Source: an uncultured Bacteroidota bacterium (lineage in GTDB: Bacteria > Bacteroidota > Bacteroidia > Flavobacteriales > Flavobacteriaceae). Taken from it: a DNA stretch of 64,000 nt. Position numbers and translations under genes: made by a program. Positions within the stretch are counted from its first letter, which is position 1. The number at the start of each line of letters is the position of its first letter. The stretch is taken from the NCBI GenBank assembly GCA_902618245.1, contig CACMZR010000004.1, positions 1-64,000 on the forward strand, written 5' to 3'. Positions 57,055-64,000 of the stretch are shown piece after piece. The notes under the pieces were generated by a model, which was not told the DNA's origin, made no database searches, and saw only the letters and a program-made list of their open reading frames with translations.

Positions 57055-58359
57055 ATGGAACAATTAAACTTTTCAGTCGGACTAGATATTGGTACTACTA
57101 AAATTGTTGCATTAGTAGGAAAAAAAAATGAATTTAATAAGGTTGAAATCCTTGGTGTAGGAAAATCCAAAAGCTTAGGAGTACATCGTGGGGTTGTTAA
57201 TAATATAACCCAGACGATACAGTCTATTCAACAGGCTGTTGAAAATGCTAATTCTAATTCAGCACTTATTATTAAAGACGTAGTTGTAGGTATCGCTGGG
57301 CAGCACATAAGAAGTATTCAACACAGTGACTATATCACTAGAGAAAATCCTGAATCAGTAATCAATGAAGAAGACATTCAAACATTGATTCAGCAAGTTT
57401 ATAAATTAGTGATGTTACCTGGTGAGGAAATAATTCATGTATTACCCCAAGAATATAAAGTTGATGGCCAGAGCGAAATAAAAGAGCCTATTGGCATGCA
57501 CGGGGGTAGACTTGAGGCTAATTTTCATGTAGTTGTTGGACAGGTCACATCAATAAAAAATATTGGAAGATGCATTAAAAGCGCTGGTTTAGTTATGGCC
57601 GGTATAACTCTCGAACCATTAGCATCTTCAGAAGCAGTACTTAGTTTTGAAGAAAAAGAAGCTGGTGTTGCCCTTATCGATATAGGAGGAGGAACGACAG
57701 ACCTAGCAATTTTTAAAGATGGTATTATAAGGCATACAGCGGTAATACCATATGGTGGAAACGTCATAACGGAGGATATAAAAGAGGGATGTTCAATTAT
57801 TGAAAAACAAGCTGAATTATTGAAAATAAAATTTGGTTCTGCGTGGCCAGGAGAAAATCGTGATACAGAAATTGTTTCAATACCAGGATTACAGGGACGT
57901 GATCCAAAAGAAATTTCTTTAAAGACCCTTTCAAAAATTATTAATGCTCGTGTTGTAGAGATTATTGAACAAGTCTTTTTGGAAATAAAGAATTACGGGC
58001 ATACAGATCAGAAAAAGAAGCTTATAGCTGGAATTGTTTTAACAGGAGGGGGAAGTCAGCTTAAACATCTTAAGCAACTTGTAGAATATGTGACAGGTAT
58101 GGATACTCGAGTTGGATATCCAAGCGAACATTTGGCTGGGAATACTATAGATTCAGTTTCTAGTCCACTTTTTGCTACTTCGGTTGGCTTATTGATGAAT
58201 GCACTTGACGAAATCTCTCCGGAAAATATTGATAATTATGATCAAGGTAAAACTCCTAATATAGAAAATGATCAAACAGATAATAAATTTTCAAAAAAAC
58301 GGAAATCAATTTTAGATCGTTTCGGGGAAAAATTAAAAGAATTTTTAGACAACGCATAA
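57055..58359 (+). CDS. ftsA: Cell division protein FtsA
   Basis: A 434-residue actin-like ATPase that anchors FtsZ to the membrane. SVGLDIGTTKIVALVG (phosphate 1), ALIDIGGGTTDLAIF (phosphate 2) and LTGGGSQLKHL (adenosine) are present, with the 1C domain between. The C-terminal KRKSILDRFGEKLKEFLDNA is an amphipathic helix for membrane targeting, after a variable linker. ftsZ starts 11 bases later. Confidence 0.96.
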   Translation: MEQLNFSVGLDIGTTKIVALVGKKNEFNKVEILGVGKSKSLGVHRGVVNNITQTIQSIQQAVENANSNSALIIKDVVVGIAGQHIRSIQHSDYITRENPESVINEEDIQTLIQQVYKLVMLPGEEIIHVLPQEYKVDGQSEIKEPIGMHGGRLEANFHVVVGQVTSIKNIGRCIKSAGLVMAGITLEPLASSEAVLSFEEKEAGVALIDIGGGTTDLAIFKDGIIRHTAVIPYGGNVITEDIKEGCSIIEKQAELLKIKFGSAWPGENRDTEIVSIPGLQGRDPKEISLKTLSKIINARVVEIIEQVFLEIKNYGHTDQKKKLIAGIVLTGGGSQLKHLKQLVEYVTGMDTRVGYPSEHLAGNTIDSVSSPLFATSVGLLMNALDEISPENIDNYDQGKTPNIENDQTDNKFSKKRKSILDRFGEKLKEFLDNA

Positions 58360-58370
58360 TAATTTATAAT

Positions 58371-60275
58371 ATGTATAACGACGAAACAAAAGGGATAAAC
58401 TTTGATTTACCAAAAAATCAGAGTAACGTTATTAAAGTAATTGGTGTAGGTGGAGGGGGAAGTAATGCAATAAATTATATGTTTCAGCAGGGTATTAAGG
58501 GTGTAGATTTTGTTATAACTAACACAGATGCCCAAGCACTTTCTGAAAGTGGAGTGCCTATAAAAGTTCAGTTAGGGGCAACCTTAACAGAAGGATTAGG
58601 GGCAGGAGCTAATCCTGAGATTGGGGCAATGGCAGCTAAAGAAAGTGAAGATCAAATAACAAGCATTTTATCTACACAAACTAAAATGATATTTATTACT
58701 GCAGGAATGGGTGGTGGAACAGGAACCGGTGCAGCACCCGTAATTGCTCAGATGGCAAAAGGAATGGATATTCTTACTGTGGGTATAGTAACAATGCCTT
58801 TTCACTTTGAGGGTAGATTAAGATTAGACCAGGCGCAAAAAGGACTTGAAAAGTTAAAAGAAACAGTTGATGCTTTGATAGTTATAAATAACAATAAATT
58901 AAGAGAGGTATATGGAAATCTTGGTTTTAAGTCTGGATTTGCAAAGGCAGACGAAGTTTTAGCTACTGCAGCGAGAGGTATAGCAGAGGTAATTACTCAT
59001 CACTTTACCCAAAATATTGATTTGAAAGATGCAAAAACAGTACTTACTAATTCAGGGACGGCTATAATGGGATCCGCCTGTGCATCAGGAAGTAATAGAG
59101 CTCAGGAAGCTATTATTAAAGCTCTTGATTCACCATTATTAAATGACAATAAAATTAATGGATCTAAAAACGTTTTGTTATTGATTGTATCGGGCACTGA
59201 CGAAATTACAATTGATGAAATAGGCGAAATAAATGATTATATTCAAACAGAGGCAGGAAATCAAACAAATATCATAATGGGTGTAGGTGAGGATGAAAAC
59301 TTAGGTAACGAAATCTCCGTGACGGTAATAGCGACAGGTTTTGCTCAAGAGCAACAAAATGAAATATCAAATACTGAGGCAAAAAAAATAATCCACTCAT
59401 TGGAAGACGACCAAAAAATTGTACACAACCTTAGCGATGAAAAATACAATCAAATAAATGAAGAAAATATAAACAATCAGATAAATGCAATGGAAACTGA
59501 AGAAAAAAAAGAAATAAATTCAGAGCCATTAATTCCAATGAATTCAATTTTATACGATATCGAAATTGATGCTGAGGTTTTGTTGCCATTTATTGATCAA
59601 AATATTGATTTATATGATTCTTTAACAACTACTATTAAATCTACAAATACTAAACAACAAGAAAGTCTTTTTGAACCTCATTTTGATTCTGTAGTTGAAG
59701 AAAAAGTAGAACCCCAAATTAAAGAGAATATTTTAACAACAGATTCTCATGATGACAATAAGACTCAAAATGAATATATATTCAATAATTTAGACGAATC
59801 AGTTTTGAACATGGATGTTATTGATCACGAAATAGTTGATTTTATAGATCAAGTTGAAATTGATTTTAATACACCTATTCCTGAAAATAAATACGATAAA
59901 CAAAATTTTTCAGAAAAAATATCTAAAAAAATAGATTTTAATAAAACAACATCAGATGTAAAATTTGAAGTTAAAAGTGACGATGAATCGACTATTGAAA
60001 CACAAGAAAATATATCATTTGTAAAAACAATCGATGAAACAGAATCATCTGAATCTAGTAAAAGAAAGTCTCATCTGGAAAAATTTAACCATAAATTTTC
60101 AAATCAGTATAGTAAAATTGAAGATTTAGAAAAAGAACCAGCATATAAACGAAAAGGTCTTAAAATTGAAAGCTCGTCTGAACAATTTCCTTCAAGGCTT
60201 TCTCTTGATAACGACAGTAATGATGATTTGCAAATAAGATCAAATAATTCTTTTTTGCACGATAACGTAGACTAA
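58371..60275 (+). CDS. ftsZ: Cell division protein FtsZ with a long acidic linker
   Basis: A 634-residue tubulin-like GTPase that forms the Z ring. The globular GTPase domain covers about residues 1-325: VIGVGGGGSNAINYM, the signature GGGTGTGAAPV (about 114-124) and FAKADEVLATAARGI. A linker of roughly 290 residues, rich in Asp, Glu, Asn, Ser and Lys, precedes a C-terminal peptide (RSNNSFLHDNVD) seen in flavobacterial FtsZ. Such long linkers are typical of this class and longer than the 50 or so residues of E. coli. Confidence 0.97.
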   Translation: MYNDETKGINFDLPKNQSNVIKVIGVGGGGSNAINYMFQQGIKGVDFVITNTDAQALSESGVPIKVQLGATLTEGLGAGANPEIGAMAAKESEDQITSILSTQTKMIFITAGMGGGTGTGAAPVIAQMAKGMDILTVGIVTMPFHFEGRLRLDQAQKGLEKLKETVDALIVINNNKLREVYGNLGFKSGFAKADEVLATAARGIAEVITHHFTQNIDLKDAKTVLTNSGTAIMGSACASGSNRAQEAIIKALDSPLLNDNKINGSKNVLLLIVSGTDEITIDEIGEINDYIQTEAGNQTNIIMGVGEDENLGNEISVTVIATGFAQEQQNEISNTEAKKIIHSLEDDQKIVHNLSDEKYNQINEENINNQINAMETEEKKEINSEPLIPMNSILYDIEIDAEVLLPFIDQNIDLYDSLTTTIKSTNTKQQESLFEPHFDSVVEEKVEPQIKENILTTDSHDDNKTQNEYIFNNLDESVLNMDVIDHEIVDFIDQVEIDFNTPIPENKYDKQNFSEKISKKIDFNKTTSDVKFEVKSDDESTIETQENISFVKTIDETESSESSKRKSHLEKFNHKFSNQYSKIEDLEKEPAYKRKGLKIESSSEQFPSRLSLDNDSNDDLQIRSNNSFLHDNVD

Positions 60276-60277
60276 CT

Positions 60278-60730
60278 ATGGGAATGTTAGATAATTTAGA
60301 CAATGAATTAAAAAATGCAATAAAAACTAAAGATAGTTTAAAGCTTGATTCGTTGCGAGCAATTAAGTCAGCTGTTCTTTTAGCCCAAACGGCAAAGAAT
60401 TCCAGTGGATCTTTAGAAGATGTGGAAATCGTTAAACTTTTACAACGACTTGTAAAACAACGTAAAGAAAGTGCTCAAATATATAGGGATCAAAATCGTG
60501 GTGACTTGGCTGAACCGGAAGAGTTACAGGCTGAAATTATAAGTTCTTATTTACCCGAACAATTATCAGAGAGCGAGTTGCTCAAAGTTGTTAGAGAAAC
60601 AATTTCAGAAATAGATGCAACAGGCATAAAGGATATGGGCAAAACTATAGGGATGATAAATAAAAAAGTTAGTGGTAAAGCTGAAGGAAAACTAATTGCT
60701 TCTCTTGTGAAAAAGGAACTTTCGGAATAG
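60278..60730 (+). CDS. GatB/YqeY domain protein
   Basis: A 150-residue YqeY-like protein: LDNLDNELKNAIKTKDSLKLDSLRAIKSA, split here, opens the helical bundle, and SYLPEQLSESEL and MGKTIGMINKKVSGKAEGKLIA complete it. The family shares a domain with the tRNA-binding tail of GatB, but its own role is unclear. It begins two bases after the ftsZ stop, so it is likely the last gene of the dcw operon. Confidence 0.93.
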   Translation: MGMLDNLDNELKNAIKTKDSLKLDSLRAIKSAVLLAQTAKNSSGSLEDVEIVKLLQRLVKQRKESAQIYRDQNRGDLAEPEELQAEIISSYLPEQLSESELLKVVRETISEIDATGIKDMGKTIGMINKKVSGKAEGKLIASLVKKELSE

Positions 60731-60824
60731 ATTTATTTCTATAGAAGCCATAATCAACTAAATAGTTTTTTAAAATATTTGTATTTTAATTTAATGTTAT
60801 AAAAGACATATTGTTAGACTATAA

Positions 60825-60898
60825 GGCCCAGTAGTTCAACTGGATAGAATATCAGATTTCGGCTCTGAGGGTTGGGGGTTCGAATCCTCCCTGGGTCA
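60825..60898 (+). tRNA. tRNA-Arg (anticodon UCG)
   Basis: A full cloverleaf of 74 bases. The acceptor stem pairs GGCCCAG with CTGGGTC (one G-U); the D arm stem is GTTC/GAAT; the anticodon stem TCAGA/TCTGA encloses the loop TTTCGGC with anticodon TCG; the T arm is GGGGG/CCTCC around TTCGAAT. Discriminator A at 60898. CCA is not encoded. No integrase or repeat is adjacent. Confidence 0.93.
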
Positions 60899-60978
60899 CT
60901 TAATAAATTTTAATTTTTTAATAAGCTTGGATTAATTTTAAAATCTATTAATTTTTAAATAATAATTAATTTAATTCA

Positions 60979-63900
60979 TTGAAAGATTTACATCAAATTG
61001 AAATTAAGGAGGCAAAGAAATTACTTGAAATTCATTATAATATTGATGGACAAATTAGCTCCTTGCCTGGCGAAATAGAACAAAATTTTAAGGTTGATAC
61101 AGAAACACATTGTTATGTGTTTAAGATAAATAATAATTTTTCTGATAATAATTTTTTTGATTTTCAAGATAAACTTTTAACGCATCTGAATGGATTTAAT
61201 GCTCCTATTCATATAAAAAGTGTCGAAGGCAAACCATATGTTTTTTTAAATAGCAATGGAAAAAGATTATGTTTACGATTACTTAATTGGATTTCCGGTA
61301 GAATATGGCAAAATATAAATCCAAAAACTGAAGAATTAAGATATAAATTGGGAGTATGTTGCGGAAGCGTAACTCAAAAATTATTGTCATTTAATCATCC
61401 TTTTTCAAAAAGAAAATTTGAATGGGATCTGGCACAATCTAATTGGGTTAAAGAGCACATAAGAAAGTTCAATGGTGAAAAAAAAGTAATAATAAATTTT
61501 TTTTTAGATCATTTTAATAAAAACTATGAAGAGTACAAAAATCTAAAAAAAAGTGTGGTACACAATGACGTAAATGATTATAACATTGTTGTTAATTATG
61601 ATTATTTAAATCCAAAAGTAGTTTCACTTATTGATTATGGAGATGCTATATATACACAAATAATTAATGATTTAGCAATTACATGCGCATATGCAGTTAT
61701 GAATGTTGAAGATCCACTTGATGCGGCTATTCCAATCGTAAAAGGTTATCATCTTAGAAATCCACTTGACAAAAATGATTTAAAATATTTATACAATCTT
61801 ATTGGTCTAAGGTTAATAATTTCAGTAACCAAATCAATGATTTCTAGAAACGAAATGCCCTTTAATGATTATCTATGGATAAGTGAAGAGTCCGCATGGG
61901 GATTACTAAAAAAATGGGCAGCAGTAAATTCAGAATTTGCACACTGTAGGTTTCGTGAGGCATGTGGTTTTGAGCCGCACTCCAATTACATAAATTTTTT
62001 AAAATGGAATAAGAATAACAGGACATCTTTGTTAATACTTTTTCCTTCTATATCTAAAACAAAAGTGCAAAACCTAAATTTAAGTTTTGATAGCACATGG
62101 TTAGGGAGAAAAGAAGAGTTCAATGATTTAGATATTTTTCAACATAAAATAGCATTGATTCAAAAAAAGTACGCTGATAAAATTATCGCGGGTGGATATT
62201 TAGAAAGTAGACCAATATATACCTCAAGAGAATATGATAGAATTGGCAATGAAGGAACTGAAAAAAGATGTCTTCATCTTGGTCTAGATTTTTGGGTTCC
62301 ATCAAATACACCAATACATTTACCTTATGATGGTGAAATTAAAATAGTATCAAATGATGTTGGGGAAAAGGCTTTTGGTCCAATGGTAATTGTTAAACAT
62401 ACAAATAAAAATTTTTCTTTTTACACTCTTTATGGTCATTTAAGTGCAAAATCATTAACTAAAATTCGAGTAGGAAATAAATTAAAAAAGGGAGATTTTT
62501 TGGGTTGGATCGGAGATTCACATGAAAATGGTAACTGGGTACCACATCTTCATTTTCAAATATTACTTTCCCTTCTAGATATAGGTAAGAATTTTCCTGG
62601 TGTAGGTTATCAAAAGCATATAAAATCCTGGAAGTCAATATGTCCAGACCCAGATTTAATTTTTATAGAAGATATCTCAACAACATTCTCATATCATAGC
62701 TCAAAAAAAATAATTACCGATAGAAAAAATACTTTAGGCAAAGGATTATCTCTTCAATATAAAAATCCACTCCATATTGTAAGAGGTGAAGGGATATTTT
62801 TAATTGATAAGAATGGGAGAAATTATATGGACATGATAAATAATGTTGCTCATGTAGGACACGAACATCCAGATGTTGTAAAGGCAGGACAATTACAAAT
62901 GGGTCAGCTTAATACAAATTCCCGCTATTTACATCCTAATATTACGCGATTAGCAAAGAGATTAATAGCTACTTTTCCCTCAGATCTTAGTATCGTTCAT
63001 TTTGTTAATTCTGGAAGTGAAGCAAATGAACTTGCTCTAAGAATGATAAAAACAGTCACAGGATCAGATGAAATTTTAGTATCAAAATACGGCTATCATG
63101 GAAACACTAAAAGCTGTATTAACATTAGTTCATACAAATTCGATGGAAAAGGAGGAGAAGGCAAGCCAAACAGTACAAATGTTTTTCCTATACCTGACCC
63201 ATTTAGAGGGGTTTATCGTGGAGAAAATACTGCTGATAGCTACGTAAAAGAGATAGAAGATCAAATAAAAATGCTAAAAAAGAAAAATAAAAAGTTAGGT
63301 GGATTAATTATAGAGCCTATAATATCTTGTGGTGGACAGGTAGAGTTGCCTACAGGATTTTTATCTAAAGCATTTGATCTAGTAAAAAAGGAGGAAGGAA
63401 TATGCGTTATTGATGAAGTTCAAACAGGTTGTGGTAGAGTAGGTTCTCATTTTTGGGGCTTTCAATTGCATAGTGTCATTCCTGATATAGTAACAATTGG
63501 AAAACCACTCGGGAATGGCCATCCAGTTGCAGCGGTTGTTTGTACAAATGAAATTGCAAATAAATTCAACAATGGGATGGAATTTTTTAACACATTCGGT
63601 GGAAATCCTGTTTCATGTGCAATAGCAAATAAGGTTTTAGAAATTATACAGAATGAGAAACTTCAACAAAATGCTTTTAAAGTTGGAAATTTTTTAAAAA
63701 AAGGAATTAAAAAATTGATTCAAAATTCAAGTAATTATTTTAATGTAAGAGGTCAAGGCCTTTTTCTTGGAATTGAATTTGTTGATGAAAATCTATTACC
63801 CAATGCTGATAAAGCCAACTATGTAGTCGACAGAATGAAATTTTTTGGTATTCTTTTAAGTACTGATGGACCAGATAAAAATGTTATAAAAATTAAACCC

Positions 63901-63984
63901 CCTCTTATTTTTTCAATAGATAATGCAAAATTTTTTTTAAAACTTTTTTCTAAAATTATTAATGAGGACTTCATGTTAAAATGA
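60979..63984 (+). CDS. Three-domain fusion: APH-type kinase, M23 peptidase domain, class III aminotransferase
   Basis: A 1001-residue protein. Residues about 1-330 are an aminoglycoside-phosphotransferase-like kinase with the catalytic loop H195-x-D197-x4-N202 ([10 protein letters not shown]) and the metal aspartate D219 (IDYGD). About 425-535 is an M23 domain with the zinc set His433, Asp437 (HLGLD), His487 and the HxH pair 523/525. About 585-1001 is a class III PLP aminotransferase-fold enzyme with Lys842 ([11 protein letters not shown]) and [13 protein letters not shown]. The nearest known logic is hydroxylysine or ethanolamine kinase plus the matching phospho-lyase (AGXT2L type): phosphorylate, then eliminate phosphate and ammonia. 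All three active sites look intact. The start is TTG 60979. Confidence 0.88.
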   Translation: MKDLHQIEIKEAKKLLEIHYNIDGQISSLPGEIEQNFKVDTETHCYVFKINNNFSDNNFFDFQDKLLTHLNGFNAPIHIKSVEGKPYVFLNSNGKRLCLRLLNWISGRIWQNINPKTEELRYKLGVCCGSVTQKLLSFNHPFSKRKFEWDLAQSNWVKEHIRKFNGEKKVIINFFLDHFNKNYEEYKNLKKSVVHNDVNDYNIVVNYDYLNPKVVSLIDYGDAIYTQIINDLAITCAYAVMNVEDPLDAAIPIVKGYHLRNPLDKNDLKYLYNLIGLRLIISVTKSMISRNEMPFNDYLWISEESAWGLLKKWAAVNSEFAHCRFREACGFEPHSNYINFLKWNKNNRTSLLILFPSISKTKVQNLNLSFDSTWLGRKEEFNDLDIFQHKIALIQKKYADKIIAGGYLESRPIYTSREYDRIGNEGTEKRCLHLGLDFWVPSNTPIHLPYDGEIKIVSNDVGEKAFGPMVIVKHTNKNFSFYTLYGHLSAKSLTKIRVGNKLKKGDFLGWIGDSHENGNWVPHLHFQILLSLLDIGKNFPGVGYQKHIKSWKSICPDPDLIFIEDISTTFSYHSSKKIITDRKNTLGKGLSLQYKNPLHIVRGEGIFLIDKNGRNYMDMINNVAHVGHEHPDVVKAGQLQMGQLNTNSRYLHPNITRLAKRLIATFPSDLSIVHFVNSGSEANELALRMIKTVTGSDEILVSKYGYHGNTKSCINISSYKFDGKGGEGKPNSTNVFPIPDPFRGVYRGENTADSYVKEIEDQIKMLKKKNKKLGGLIIEPIISCGGQVELPTGFLSKAFDLVKKEEGICVIDEVQTGCGRVGSHFWGFQLHSVIPDIVTIGKPLGNGHPVAAVVCTNEIANKFNNGMEFFNTFGGNPVSCAIANKVLEIIQNEKLQQNAFKVGNFLKKGIKKLIQNSSNYFNVRGQGLFLGIEFVDENLLPNADKANYVVDRMKFFGILLSTDGPDKNVIKIKPPLIFSIDNAKFFLKLFSKIINEDFMLK

Positions 63985-64000
63985 TTAAAATGTCTTTAAT
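63981..64000 (+). CDS. Possible start of a following gene (cut by the window end)
   Basis: An ATG at 63981 overlaps the fusion-gene stop by four bases (ATGA), the junction form used repeatedly in this genome, and the frame is open for the last 20 bases. A second ATG lies at 63990. Too short to identify. Confidence 0.3.

Noticed and set aside
60825-60978. tRNA-Arg as an integration site for a mobile element
   Set aside because: There is no integrase, no repeat of the tRNA 3' end downstream, and base composition does not change.
60979-61970. Aminoglycoside resistance kinase
   Set aside because: The APH-like domain is fused to M23 and aminotransferase domains and resembles the kinase family that includes hydroxylysine kinase; there is no resistance context.

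Overview
The window is a 64 kb piece of a visibly AT-rich, tightly packed chromosome from a member of the Bacteroidota, almost certainly the Flavobacteriia. The evidence is gliding and type IX secretion genes (gldJ, gldB, gldC, porV), Bacteroidota-type promoter -7 elements (TAnnTTTG), A-rich rather than Shine-Dalgarno leaders, many TTG and GTG starts, and a division cluster whose FtsZ has the long acidic linker and C-terminal tail of flavobacteria. Base composition looks uniform; I see no insertion sequence, prophage, integron or CRISPR array. No stretch over 300 bases lacks a gene.

Layout. 1-3009 (minus): the N-terminal 1003 residues of a large secreted LamG/cadherin-like/TSP3 repeat protein that runs off the left edge, followed by a small secreted protein of unknown role. 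3653-7544: an acetate module (small and large symporter subunits and acetyl-CoA synthetase). 7559-10570 (minus): gldJ and murF, separated by a strong hairpin with a T-tract. 10775-14664: porV, pdhA and pdhC; the T9SS peptidase gene porU, which I expect between gldJ and porV in relatives, is absent. 14700-15978: an SDR and a SprT-like protein. 15973-21572 (minus): an Mla-like ABC ATPase and permease, a KAS III-like enzyme and gcvP. 21689-24591: a frameshifted UbiA-like membrane protein, a lipoprotein amidase and a rhodanese lipoprotein. 24660-28324 (minus): an M3 peptidase, purE and purK.

28408-41148 is a long plus-strand housekeeping run: adk, obgE, a TPR protein, mpl, a degenerate polysaccharide-deacetylase-like protein, a YjjG-type nucleotidase, a MazG-like pyrophosphohydrolase, aroA, queA, rlmN, a polyprenyl synthetase and dnaG (all four zinc ligands replaced). 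41349-44910 holds nadE(-), gldB-gldC(+), engB(-) and an alpha/beta hydrolase(-).

45031-60730 is a complete dcw cluster: an MraZ operator and promoter, mraZ, rsmH, ftsL, ftsI, murE, mraY, murD, ftsW, murG, murC, ftsQ, ftsA, ftsZ, then yqeY. Most junctions overlap by 1-17 bases, implying one translationally coupled operon. Together with murF and mpl elsewhere in the window it covers most of the cytoplasmic peptidoglycan pathway, and the MurE DNPR motif indicates meso-diaminopimelate. After a tRNA-Arg(UCG), the window ends with a three-domain fusion of an APH-type kinase, an M23 peptidase domain and a class III aminotransferase.

Most of the window is ordinary flavobacterial core genome. The points worth following are the missing porU, the kinase-M23-aminotransferase fusion, the zinc-less primase, the catalytically empty deacetylase fold, the A11 frameshift, the hairpin at the murF start, and the MraZ operator lying over the dcw promoter.
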